A DNA stretch of 64,000 nucleotides, from contig OZ007572.1 in assembly GCA_963931925.1 (NCBI GenBank), positions 24,110,034-24,174,033 of the forward strand, written 5' to 3'. The translations under genes and the position numbers were made by a program. The DNA comes from Onchidella celtica (taxonomy: Eukaryota > Mollusca > Gastropoda > Systellommatophora > Onchidiidae). Shown here in pieces: positions 1-45,860 of this stretch. Numbering within the stretch: position 1 is the stretch's first letter; each line of letters starts with the position of its first letter. The notes under the pieces are model-generated. The model was given only the letters and a program-made list of their open reading frames with translations. It did not search any database and was not told the DNA's origin.

Positions 1-678
1 CTATCAGTTGGGAGTTCCACTCTAGCGACTGCTCTACTATGATTCTCAGCGTGGCGATCTGGTCGGTGGTTGATCGATTACTCCTGAAACCAGCTTGCTC
101 CTCACGAAGTTTTGGGTCTGTTGCATTCTGTATTCGCTTGAGAATAATCCGGTTGAAAACCTTTCCTGGGATGGAGAGAAGTGTGATTCCTCTGTAGTTA
201 CTACAATTGCTGAGGTCCCCTTTTTTTGGAAGCTTCACGAGGTGTCCTTCCTTCCAGTCCTTTGGAAACTTGCCTCCGATCCAAATCCTCGAGAATAGTG
301 AGTGCAGACCCTCTGCAGCCCCAGCAGCATCTGCCTTCAGCGCCTCTGGTGGGATCTGATCTGGTCCAGCTGCCTTGCCTCGATTTAACTGCTTTATGGC
401 ATCATTAATCTCTGCTTTAGTCGGAGGGTCGCAACTGATCGGTAAATCATTTCTTGCGGGTAGAATGTCGGGTGGGTTGCTTGGTGGAGGTCTGTTCAAG
501 AGGCTGTTAAAATGTTCTATCCATCTTTTTGCCTGAGCTTCCTTTCCAAAAATAGCCTTCCTGTTGTAATCCTTGACAGGAACTTCAGGTTTTCCATATT
601 TTCCAGCAAGAGTCTTTGTAGTCTGGTAGAGGATCCTCATGTGTCCTGCTGTTGCTGCCTTCTCTGCTTTCTGTGCTA
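1..678 (-). mobile_element. Non-LTR retrotransposon (LINE) reverse-transcriptase fragment
   Basis: Read on the minus strand, one frame stays open for about 220 codons to the left edge of the window. It carries recognisable non-LTR reverse-transcriptase blocks: GKAAGPDQIPPE, a PKKGD block, NYRGITLLSIPGKVFNRII, then EQAGFRSNRSTTDQIA. These are the N-terminal RT motifs of RTE/jockey/CR1-type LINEs; the clade cannot be settled by eye. The endonuclease part is missing on the right (similarity fades near 678), as expected of a 5'-truncated insertion, and the C-terminal RT lies beyond the window. The absence of stops suggests a fairly young copy. It sits in or beyond the 3' part of the immunoglobulin-domain gene, in the same orientation. 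Confidence 0.85.
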
Positions 679-757
679 TACACCATAGCCACCTACAAGG
701 ACAGGGCATTACATGCAGGAGGGAGAATGAGCAATTAGAGAAAAGAGATGTGTGCAC

Positions 758-34130
<33,373 letters not shown>

Positions 34131-37100
34131 ATAGTGTCAACAAATCTGAAATCAAAAGTAATTGGGAAACTTTATTATGTCCAAGTATTCTCAGCTACAG
34201 CAAACTGCTTTGTGAAAGAAGACATGTTAAGGATCATGCCAATGAACTTATCTTGTGATTTATTTTATATTTATCTCTCCGTATCATAAATAGCAAGCAT
34301 TTGGAATGACACTACATGGGACCTTGAGCAACTGGCATTCTATAATCTCTAATGTGATAGTAAACAATTTACAGAATATCAGGTGCATGGCAGATTTCAA
34401 CTGTTATGCAATCTTGAACTAAGAAAAAGAGAAAGCTTGGTCCTGAAGGTGATTTTGGAAATGCTTCTGAAGCGTAGCACAATATGTTGGCCACCAGAAA
34501 CATATGGTGTGTTAATATTGGTTAATAACATTAACAATAACAACCTAAGCAAAAAATTTATTTAGGGGCGATGAGAGATTTTTTTTGCAAAATGTCAAAA
34601 TGGGTACTTCGAAGCTGAAATCTATTTCAAATGACTGAAAACTCTGAAGATGCTTTCAGAAATGCAATCTGACCCTCAACAAATAATATAAGCTTTGAAC
34701 ATAGCACTTAAAACAACTCAAAATCCTCTCAAGCTTGAGAAGGGTTCTGTCACCAGGCACAATTCACTCTACTGCATATAAGTGATTATAGCTTTAATTG
34801 GATGAATGTTCAGAGCTTCATTAATGAATGTTTTCCGTTTCAACTCATACGGAAACTGTCAAAATATTGCCTGCCTTGGTCTGCCAAAATCTGGTACGAC
34901 TGACAAATTACAGTTTTACCATATTCGGATTCAGAATGCCTTGTGCATATATGCTAAATTAATAACAAAAATAGAAGATGTCAATGAAGTGGGAGCAAAG
35001 TACTGTAAATTATATTAAGTCGAATTCATCAATTAAAAATATCTCAGACGTTAAGACAACTTATTAAATGATATACTGAATGGATTTATAGCTGCAAAAT
35101 TAACTGATTAAAGTGATTTGTGATTTTAAGCTCCTGCAAAATTCTGGTTACGTCCAATTCTGAAATAGTACATGATCATGATAACAAAAAATTGCAATTT
35201 AAATTAACATCCTGATTTCTGTGCAGCATTTCATTCAAAGTTCAAACACACAAAACCGTGTTAAAATGTGTTCCGTAATCTGTCAAAGCCCTTCCTGGAG
35301 TGACTTCACTGACAATTTGCGATAAGGGCCAAATTTCCCTGACAAAACAGCAGCAAACAAAATGCCTCCAATTTCTCAATACTACCCTCCTATCATGCCT
35401 CTATCAGTTTTAAAATCAAAATATGGCAAAAAAAAGAAAAAGTTGCCACCCCACAGTTTTTCTGTGGTTTTTATTTATACTCTCAATTTAATGCTTTATT
35501 ACACAAGTGTCATTTAAAATAATTTTAAATTATGGCAGAAAGCGATACCAGACATGACAAAAGCAGGCAGTCATAATTCTAGTCTCAAGACAGCATTTAA
35601 AAACCAATGTTACAGTTTTAAGCAAATAAATCTTCTTTTGATTGCTGACACATAATTTCTATATATATTATCAAATTTTCTTAAGGGGAACATATCCTTT
35701 CAAGTCAAATAGGAGATCTATCTAGATATGAGTTGATTTTCCACCTGGAGTGTTTTTATTTTCTGGCCTAATTTATCATTATACACAGAAGATACTCTTC
35801 GATGGGGGTGAGAGTTCCATTTGAGTCATACAATCAGGATACAACAACAATACGACTTTAGAGACTGTGTCTGTGAGCAGCATGAGGTTGCAGGGGAACA
35901 GCGCCCCTCTGGTGAGTTAGTCCTCTGGATGGATGTTTTTATAATAATTGTAGGGGCTTATAATATTATAATAAAAAAAGGGGCTCGGCGAGTAGCACTC
36001 AAAACATGAAATATGTGCCCTACTAAGGCTATGTCACTCATATGGTACTCATTCCAATATATTTTCCAGGAACATATCAGTTAAAAATGCAGGTAAATGT
36101 TAGATTTAACCCTCGTCCTGCCGGAGGCCACTATATTGGCCTTCCTGCGAGGCTAATACTGTGGGGGTAGCAACACTGCTCTTTGTGTTTTGTTTATTCA
36201 GTTGCCGCGACATTGTTGTTTACGCTTTTTTTCCACACTATTTTCACTTGTTTATCTATCCTGTCACCCCTACTATGTCTAACAAAATGGTATCATCCGA
36301 TTACGTTTATTACAATGCAACTATACATAACTATTCGTCATACTCATGTGATAGTACTAATAGTAATAGTACCGACCGTCTGAAGTTCAAAGTGGGAAAA
36401 ATTTGGGGGAAACTTTTACTTTGACACTGGCTGTCGTCTACATGTGAAATGAGAAGAAAGGGGCCATCTGCGTATTTGACAAACTGTTCTATGTCTGTAA
36501 TGATGAATTCCGATGTAATACTAGGGCATGCTGCTAGGGTCGTCTGTTGGTAGGTTTTTCATCAGGGGAAACTGGGAGAAAATTACCGACTTTGTTGTTG
36601 GTCGTTGTCTTTATTTGATGTGGTAATTGGAGATATTGTGTTGCTTTGATTAAACCGCTTTTCAGTACATGTATGTACTCTACGAGCTGGAAATCAAATC
36701 TCTTGGTGAAGGTGTGCTGAGAAAACTAACATCATAGTATGTGGAACCTTTACATAGTTCAGGGGGGAGTTCTAAGGCAATGTCACGATACATGTGGTTA
36801 GTAAATTAAGTGCCTGGCGTTTAAAAAAATAATTTGTTCACCTGAATGGCCTAACTTAGGGGCAAAACAAGCGCGCAGCTCTTGTGAAAAGGATCAAATG
36901 TATGTTAATGTTAAATGGCATGTAAATGCAATTCAGAAGGTTCTTGATTATGGGCCGTCTATTTAATAATAAAACATACTGCAACTCATCACCAGTACTT
37001 CATCCAAATGTCATAGGGGCCCCTTAAGATTTATCCACCACTATTGTTATTGCGTCCTATAGTAAACATGAACATATGTGTTCAAATGGACCCCATGACC

Positions 37101-37331
37101 CGACTGCCGAGGTTATCGGCAACATGCAAACGATCTGCTGACTGGCCAACACTGCATTCTGTTACTGAAATTGACTATTAAATAATCAATCATCAGCTGA
37201 ATCTCAAATCTTGTACCTTATTATAGGCCTACTCCATTATTAATACTATAATAGGCATGATATTTCAATAGCTTGGGAGAACACCTTCAAAGTGTGAAGA
37301 ACATGTAGTACTAGATCTAGATCTAAGGGAA
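34131..37331. other. Intergenic region upstream of the Ig gene
   Basis: A+T-rich DNA with no supportable coding sequence. A short frame at 35821-36009 has a donor-like GTGAGT but no domain. TTAACCCTCGTCCTGCCGG at 36107 resembles a piggyBac-type end, but no partner end was found. Confidence 0.45.
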
Positions 37332-37538
37332 GGAGTTCCGTACTCGAGCGCCAAAGACCAGAAACTAACTAAAAGAGATGATACATAGCTACCCCGGGGG
37401 CTTTTCCTGATATGTCAATCTGACTACTGCCCAGACGAACATCGGCCTACGGCCTCGATGATACAAACTGACTAGACCCTCACGTCGTTACTTATCAATC
37501 TGACAATCTGACAAAGTGGCGCTCGAGTAAGGTACTCC
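37332..37538. mobile_element. Small inverted-repeat element (MITE)
   Basis: A 207-bp element whose ends GGAGTTCCGTACTCGAGCGC and ...GCGCTCGAGTAAGGTACTCC are inverted copies with few mismatches. No target duplication is obvious; an AGATCTAGATCTAAGG run abuts the left end. Confidence 0.7.
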
Positions 37539-37944
37539 TCCCCACTGCTGATGCCTAGCTAGGCCAGTTTATTATTATTTTTTTTTATCTGCTCTGTATT
37601 TTACCAAAATTAATCCAAAAACATAATGATGACAGATTACCATGACACCTAAATTCAATAAGAGGTGTAGGCTACGCACGAACTGATAGCTGCCGGAAGA
37701 ATGAAATAAGGATGAAAGTGGAGACCTTGTATGGCCAGCAATCTTTCCTGCTGGACAATCACTAATCAGAGAGATGTTTCTTGCTACCAGTCTGAAATAA
37801 AAAGGCACACACAAAATTTACCTGTTGCAATTACATTATGGCTAATCCTAATACTGCTACTTTTATTCCACAGAAATCGTGAGCATCTGATATATATTAT
37901 GACAGAATTCAATCCATAACGATGATCACTGTGCAACTTCCTCG

Positions 37945-38010
37945 AATCTGGCAGCCATCTTTTACCTTCCTAACACGGCTTCCTGTCACGTGACATTTGT
38001 TTATAGCAGA
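37945..38010. promoter_or_regulatory. TATA-less promoter-like patch, possibly bidirectional
   Basis: It holds CTTCCTGTC (ETS-like) and the palindrome GTCACGTGAC (USF-like E-box, 37987-37996). On the minus strand is AAGATGGCTGCC, a YY1-type element with an ATG in good context (37958). On the plus strand ATGGCCCAG lies at 38015. No downstream coding exon could be confirmed on either strand, so this is a motif-based guess. Confidence 0.3.
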
Positions 38011-38689
38011 GGTTATGGCCCAGTGCTCGGAGGGGATGAGTTATCTTCCTTCGGGCTACAATAAATCATTGTGCAATTTTCTTTCATATTACCACATTTC
38101 TGACACACACACAGATGAGAGACCAATGCTTACACGAGTACATGTAGTTATTCTGTTCCGCTTGAGTCATTCTGAATTGGAACCTCAGATAAACGTTATG
38201 AAATTAAAAGATGCAACGTGATTGTTCTTTGGCGAAGACAGCACAAATTTATATATGAAAATAAAATATGATTGTAGTGTGTTTCACCAGTTGCGAATGC
38301 AGAAAGAATAAAATGTGCTTGTGTGCGAGTGTAGAGTATGGGTAATTATGCCGACATAAATACGATAACAACCTACTGCAGTTTACATCTGAAATACATG
38401 TAGCATGCATGAGGGGGGGGGGGGGAACAGACAGACAGAGGATTTAAAATTAAAAAGAAAACAAGTAGAACTATGCGACAGAGATTATGATCACGGGATA
38501 ATCTGATGAACAGAGTAGAAGACATGATTAAAAGAAGAGTGGACGAAAGAAGCTTGGGTAGAGAATGAACTCAGAAAAGACGAGAAATGAGAAAGAGGGA
38601 GAAGGGAAAGTGAAACTGAGTGTGGCGTGGGAGAAACAAGAAAATAACAACAACAGAGAACGAGAACGTTCGAGTCTTCTTAGACATTC

Positions 38690-39040
38690 CCGAGTTGTGA
38701 CTTCAGGCATGGGGTAGGGGTGAAGAATGATACATATGATATTAATATTGAAAGTGTCCTCACAGAAAAAGTTAACCTGGTACAGTTTCATATAATACAA
38801 ACAAACAAAAAAGAGTCAGCTAAGGAGTTCCTGAGTTGTGACGTCAGACGGGAGGTGAAGAATGGTACAAAAGATAATAATATTGAAAGTTCACTCTTAG
38901 AAACTTTGAATTTGAAGTTTGATTTTTTTTTTAACGATATGAGTCAGCTGAGCAAATCCTGAGTTGTGGCGTCAAACCGGGAGTGGGGTGAAGAATGCTA
39001 TTAAGATACATGTACTGATATTGAAGAAAGCTAGTGCACT
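38690..39040. repeat. Tandem repeat, three diverged units of about 130-140 bp
   Basis: GAGTTGTGRC recurs at 38692, 38833 and 38961. Each is followed by a GGTGAAGAATG block and a TATTGAA block, with GAGTCAGCT before the next unit. Confidence 0.7.
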
Positions 39041-42000
39041 TTCAGCATGATTTAATCGTAAAGTCGACCTCAATTCTTATATCTCCACCCCCCCCCCCCC
39101 ATATATACACACACCTTTACTCTGAATTGGCTCGGTCGAAAGGTGGGAGGACATGAGAAGGAAATGAGACGTTGGACCGGAGATAGCCTAAAAGAGACGC
39201 GGAAGCAGGAATCACAGCGGTGTGATATTGTGCATGACACAGCGGGGAAAAGGGAAGTGAATCAGCATTCATCTTTGCACATGGCTGAAAAAAAAAGGGG
39301 GGGGGGGGAGAGAGAATGTTACACTGAGGTGAGAATTACTATGGTTTATTTGAAAATGCCCATCCAGCCTATTGCATTAAAACGACATTGTAACAAATTA
39401 TAACAGGAACGTCTATTTCGGAGTAGCGGGGGTGTAGCTCTGTGTCTAAATCAAGCGTTGAACCTTGCACAGAAAAATATTTTTTTCTTTCTTCTATTTT
39501 CATTTAAAGTGATCCCCTGGAACCAATGGTCAGTCCGGACATAACTGGCTAAAATGTGGCATTTCGTATAGAACAGACGCGATTATGTCCCCAGCTTTAC
39601 TTATAATGATTATATTGGGCTCAACTTTAATGGGGTGGGATAAGGAGTAATATTCACTACTTTCTTGATTTTCTACCAAATCTTTCATCACACAAACATA
39701 GCTATATCCACACCTACTCTCAGAGAGATAAACAAGGAATTAAAAGCTTCATATATATTATTTTTCAATTATTATGGACATTTTGGGCCCAAAACGTTGC
39801 ATACATTAAGGTGACTGTTAATAGCTACTGACGGGTACTACAGCAACATTTTTACCACACATGCATTTGGAAGATGCTAGAAATATTTTTTTATGTTTTT
39901 ATTTGCTAATTGTAACATCGGTTCCCTGAGAATGTAGATTTAGAATCTTTAAACATACTCTAATTTTTTTTTGTGATAAAGAATTTTAACACCCATTCTC
40001 CTGCTCTGCTGGTCTGTCATACTAAGAAGAAACAATGCCACTGTGATGAATATGTCTCTGTCTTATTAATCTGTTTCCGATTATTGGTGCTTTTAGGTGC
40101 TTTCTGTGCCGTTGTTACCCTAACACTACAAATTTTGTTCAAATTTATGCAGTATAGTTCGAGTGCGGCTTCTATGTGAGCCTTAAATGGGTATCTGAGT
40201 CTCTCTTTAGGATGTGCTGAAAATTTTACAGCTAAATTGGGTTGTCAGATGGTTGTTTATCTACGGTCAGTTTGATGCCAATCGAGTGTTTTGTTGTTGT
40301 TGTTGTTTTTGTTATGGGAGTCAAAATATTTCTTCATCATCAGCAAAGCAATGCCTTCATAGACAACATTACTAGGCACTCAGGATACCGCAACGCCAGC
40401 GACCCTTTGATATTCCATCTTATGAAGCCACAATGTCAATGATGAATATCAGCGATCCTGTGGACATTGAGCACGACTATACTGAACATTCGATCTTGGA
40501 AAATACACGTCTTGAGTGAGGCACAATTTTAGCTGACAGGAAGGCGACGAACTAACTGTTGTTAATTATAATTTGATCTTCAAACTGTAGCACTATGTGT
40601 TTTTTTTTTTCAAGGCTTTTATGGGTACTTGATAATAATTATGATAATATACGGTAAAATTCACCCTTAGCCATCTGGTACATGTTTTTTTTTTTTTTTA
40701 ATATTGGACTTGCCTATTGTAGCGATATAAGAAGTATAATTTTGATTTTGTCCAATGAATTTCTTATAATAAGAACAAATCAGTACAGTCTTGTGATAGG
40801 TAATTGGACCCTTTTTCATTCCATAATATATATGGATTAAACATGGATATCTCTTAGATATTTAGCTGGATACGACTTTATAATTATTGTTTTCTTTGAA
40901 AAGAGAGCTCATCTGTAATGTCACTTGGAGGGTGTTTTTGAGGAGTTTTTAAAACGCTGTCACCCTTTGTCTCATTACATTCGGCATTTTCAGTAGCCCA
41001 AAGTGGTTCTAATATTTACAATGTATAACAAAGTCAGGAGTATATTTTTTTTGTGCAAGGTTCTTGGTCATAGGAGGGCACGGCCTCCCTGACTATTCAC
41101 ACTTCCGTTTAAGGCGGGGGGGGGGGGGCATTATGAAAGTGGCAAAAAGATGTCATTGCACTTTCTTTTGGTGAATATCACATGATTTGATAAGCATACT
41201 GATGAAAATATTTAAAATTTTGAATGTGTTTTGCATTTTTAAGACTTCTGTAATTGGCTAAACTTTTAAATCTGAGCACAAAAATTATAGCTTAAAGGTT
41301 AATGACTGCACTCATGACAGATGTCATAAAGTTTCTTTCACCAGTCCATATCCCTGCACTTCACATTGATTAACTTTAAACATTATACATGTATATGACT
41401 GTGTAGCTCTTTTCTTCTGGTCTCTACCTTCAAGCCTGAGGATAAATGTGTGCTTTCTTTTCAGTTGAAGATGGAATGAGCTGAATGTACAATATCATGC
41501 AAGTAGCACGATAAACAAGGAACTCAGTCAAGCCCCCCTCCCCACCACCACCACTTTGCTTTCTCAGATCAGATATATAATAACTTTCATGTTTCAAAGG
41601 CATCTAGCAAGGTTTTTTATAAGCCCCCAAAGGGGGACCGGGAGTTATGAAAATGTCTTTGTTTGGCCTTTCTTCTTTTTCCACTCACACTTCCTGGCAC
41701 CTACCATGACTGCTGTGAGAACAATCAAGAGCAAGAAACCAAAATCAGGAACTAAATGGAATCAAGAATAGGGGCCAACAGACTTTGGCTGAGGCCCCTG
41801 AGAAACACAGATCTTCCCTTGGCACCTAGCAACAAGTAATTTTTTAAACTCTGTTGAAATTGAATAACTTTTTATTAAACGTTTTCCACAGACTGCATCA
41901 GACCATTGCAAATTCACACAAAGACAAAATGCTTGCATAGAAATTAGAAATATTCATAATTACATCATTCAAAACAATGACAGTTTACAATAGCATACAA

Positions 42001-44376
42001 TCTATGGTGTGATTTAATCAACGTAACAATAGATCAAAGCAATGCATCTCTATGCTGAACTTTTCACTTTTGGTAACAAGGCAACCACATATGTACAGTC
42101 CCAAGTCGAGAATTAAATGACCTACTTTATGAACAACCTTACACTATATCATATGCTCATCTACACACATAGCATGACTATGCCCTTGGCCCTACCTCAT
42201 CTACAAAAAAAAGAAGGCTCAAGGAACAGGCACCAAATTACATGTACAAGAATATCAAAATAACAGCTGATTATCAAATCCATCCAATAAATACATTTAC
42301 ATGAGAATGTCTGTCAACAGGTTTGGGTTAGTCTCTTTTTCAAATCTTTATTGACTGTAAAGACCATGGACAAGGTACAGAAAGAGAAAAGAAGACCTGT
42401 TCATATCAAAATGTACATCATGGAACCTGAATGTCAGCTTTCAGCATCAATAAATTTTGTAGCCATTAATAAAATGTGTGAAATAGTTTTCCTCCTCTAA
42501 CTTGGATTGCAAATTTAAATCCCATAAAAGTCTTAATTCTTTTACCCATGTATCTTTTTGAGTTATAAGCTGAACTCTTTTTTTCCATGCAGCATGTTCA
42601 CTGATGTTACCAACTTCATCAGCCCAGAAGTCCAACAGTATAACAGATGGGCTCATATAAATAAATAAATCTGTGAATGAAATGAAATGAAACAAACAAA
42701 GACTCTGTTCAAGCTTTTCATTTATGTTGGAAAAATGGATAAGACCGTGCTTCAAAAATGTTTTCTTGAACATGTTACTACATGTATTACATTTCCATCT
42801 TCATCCAATGGATAGTCAGAATCACTCTCATAAACATCTCACAGGTACAAACTAGAATTGAAATCATTAAATGCCGAATCATAATGCTGAAAAGTTTCAG
42901 ATTTGTCACTAAGGTTGGACATATGAAATGAGGATTGTGTATCCCTTTCATAACTCCTGCACCCAACTTAATTAATTTCAACCACCTTTCTTACAATAAA
43001 CTACACTTTGTTCAGTCTCGGACAAATGAGCTTTCAGGGTAGGTACTTCACAATGTGTTTTTTATTTTTGCAAACCCAGAAAAGGTAACAAGAGGCCAAT
43101 CTCATAGGATGTAACACATAAATCCACAGTGAACTGGTGGAAGTTATATTTCGGTATGCCACATATAGTCACTCCATTGAAATGGTGACACAGAAGGCCA
43201 ATATGCATATGATGATATATTATATTGATCTCTATCACTATTTCAGTAGGGTGAAGAATTACATGTATGTCCACTGCATAGTGTGCAGGTAGTGAGGGAA
43301 AACTGAAAATATGCATAATAGTTGAAACCAAAGAACAATTTGCCAGAAATGATTTTAAAGTAAAATAAAAATCTGATACATGGGTTGTCGAAAGGACAGT
43401 CTGGTGACTTATTAACAGTGACAATAACAACTCATATTGCAATGATTATATGATGTGAGATTTAAATATCCAGACATGACCCATCACCCTTCTTTCCCTA
43501 TCACATAATAAAAAAGTACTTTGCATTCACATAGAAAAAGGGATACAAAAAAACAAGCCATGCAAAAATTCAGTGAGTAAGAGATCATGTCCCTGTATGA
43601 AACAATGTTACTGATACTGATATGACCAAATATTTGGGAACACCTCTTGTGACTAAAGGCTTCACATTCATTAGACGCAGCATAACCAGCTCTGAACAAC
43701 CTCATCTCTGTTACAGAGAATGATGAAGATAACATATTCACTGCTCCTCATGCAAGGTGCTTTCATCATGCGATCATCTCAGACAGCTTCAACACTCAGC
43801 AAATCATTCTCTGGGTTACACTAACTATTCTCTTGCTGGAAATACTTGTAACAACCAATTGAAAAAAGAAAATGGTTCATGAATTTTCAACATACATACA
43901 TCCATGAAACCTGAAGGTGAATGCAGTGGACATTTCTTCATGCTTTCACCATATTATGAAAAACTTTCAAACCTTGCACATAGTTAGGCATGTTACAACA
44001 TTAGGACAATTAAGCAAACTGCAATACAGATGGCAGTATTCATGCAATTGCCTTTTTGCAGGGAAATATGCAAGGAAACACCTTACCAAATCATGTACAA
44101 TGAATGGAATGTTTAGTTTGACTCAAAGTTACAATATCAAGAGTCACTGAAGATTACAACCATTATGATGACTGATTTAAAAAAAAAAAAGCCCTCAAGT
44201 AGAGCTAAGTAATAATCAGAAAACAATTATCATTTACCCACAGTAGCAAAGAAGCATAGTTGTATAAAATAACAACTGAACTGATAAAAACTAACAGAAA
44301 AATGTTGAACGTAATGACTTTCTTGACAAAGAGAATATTTAAATGAAAATGAATACATGGAAGGAAAAAAAAAAGG
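39041..44376. other. Intergenic region
   Basis: No confident gene. Frames of 60-126 codons at 42447-44150 have no recognisable domain or splice support. AATAAA on the minus strand near 41870 and 42347 could end an extended 3' UTR of the amine oxidase gene, but nothing links them to it. Confidence 0.4.
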
Positions 44377-45327
44377 GTGACCTTATATGGGCTACATACA
44401 GCCTTAAGGGGAGGGGGGAGGGTGCGGGTCCTGACAGGGATTTTTGTTATTATGAGAAATAGACAATTTTAACTATTATAATTCAGTTCAGGGTGTCTGA
44501 ATTAGCAGAAAAAAATGTAAAAAAATTTTTTTTGTCATATGGTTGCCATGGAAGCGCCGCCATCTTGGATTTTGAGTCCCCAAAACGTACCAAATTCAAT
44601 ATTGATAGGCTTCGCCAAATTTTACTGGATTTATTTGAAACTTCAATCCAATTAAAAACTTTATACAGAAGGGAATTTTGTTATCTCTCACACATCTTTT
44701 GTTATAAATTTTTGAAAATGGCATGTAGCGGAATTCCATTTTTTCTTATTTTCTATCACAAAAAAATTAAACCAAAAAAAAAAAAAAAATGAAAAGTTAA
44801 ACAAATTTCCTTCTGTCTGAATTTTTTGATTTGTTCAAACGTTAGCCAAATTTTATACCAACTGGTCAATAAATAAAAACTAGTTCACAAATCACTGATC
44901 AAAAGTGCAATTTCGAGAAAATCGCATTTGAAAGTTTTTTTCAATAAAAATGTTATTGAAACGTGTTACACATGGCTAAAGTCATCATTACTGGTGTGCT
45001 GGGCCTCAACAATGATTTCCAAACCACCAAAGGCTTATGACAGATGTGTACGGAGGAGTAGGGGTTTTGATGGCGACACTAAGATGTTATTTAGGGCTAC
45101 TTTTGCGGCCCAATGGCATGATCCTTGTGCCTTTTTTTTTACCCCCCCACCTCACTAAAAGGCATATTTCAGGGTTATAAACATTCAAAATTGACATTTG
45201 GTTAGTAAAATAGTGTTCCTAAATGGATGAATTAACCGAAAAGTACAAAATCGCGATATCGATATTTTTAAGCCTAATTTCGATTTCAGGACCCGCCCCT
45301 TAATAATCAAACTACACATAAGGTCAC
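44377..45327. mobile_element. Inverted-repeat DNA element, 0.95 kb
   Basis: The ends GTGACCTTAT and ...ATAAGGTCAC are inverted. A second inner block, AAGGGG...GCGGGTCCTGA on the left, pairs with TCAGGACCCGCCCCTT near 45285. The interior has a 99-codon frame without a known domain. No target duplication is seen. It lies just past the amine oxidase 3' end. Confidence 0.6.
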
Positions 45328-45342
45328 TTAATATAAGAGGGA

Positions 45343-45454
45343 GTGTTTATTGGGGCTACATGTAGCCTTCATAACCAAACCCCACCCCTAAAACATTATT
45401 TGGGCTACCCATTTCTCAGTACGGTAATACTGATCATGTAGCCCCAATAAACAC
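45343..45454. repeat. Perfect 20-bp inverted repeat with AATAAA on both strands
   Basis: GTGTTTATTGGGGCTACATG (45343-45362) is exactly repeated inverted at 45435-45454 around a 72-bp loop. Each arm carries AATAAA on one strand: minus at 45346-45351 and plus at 45446-45451. The minus-strand signal is about 140 bp past the amine oxidase stop and is the best polyadenylation-signal candidate for that gene. Confidence 0.75.
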
Positions 45455-45489
45455 CCCCCGCCCCCAAAAAAAAATTTCAATAGCCAAGG

Positions 45490-45860
45490 CTACAACTCTG
45501 TTTTTTTATCTTCTTTGTTTTTAATTTCTTTCCTTTTCTTGATGGTCTCATTCTCTTGATCATTCACATCACCTTCAAAATCATCTTCTTCTTCATCATC
45601 CACTGTCTTATCTGGATCAGAGTCTTTGGTGTCTGTTTTCTTAGCCTTTTTCTTCTTGCGTCGTTCTGCCTGCCTGCGTCGCTCTTCCTCTTGACGCAAT
45701 TTTTCACAATGTCCAGTCAGAATCAGACCACCAGCACGAATGCCAGAATTGTATGCACCATGTAAAGTACCATGAGCATCAAAGGTTGTATATTCACCAG
45801 CAAAATAAATATATGGACACAGGGGATCTGCAAATGTGTCCCACCACTTTGGATCGCTCC
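45490..45860 (-). CDS. Amine oxidase exon 8 (C-terminus)
   Basis: Encodes the FAD-binding block CPYIYFAGEYTTFDAH...GAYNSGIRAG, then a tail rich in E, R and K (EEERRRQAERRKKKKAKK), an acidic run DDEEEDDFEGD, and the end KKTEL. Stop at 45490-45492. The tail is absent from typical family members and makes up about 70 residues. Confidence 0.92.

Noticed and set aside
35821-36009. Possible EGF-like exon ending at GTGAGT
   Set aside because: Too few cysteines and no convincing domain pattern or neighbouring exon.
36107-36150. Another piggyBac-like end (TTAACCCTCGTCCTGCCGG)
   Set aside because: No matching inverted end was found downstream, so the element cannot be bounded.
42447-44150. Several 60-126 codon frames between 42 and 44 kb
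   Set aside because: No domains and no splice-linked exons; the stretch could be an extended 3' UTR or plain intergenic DNA.
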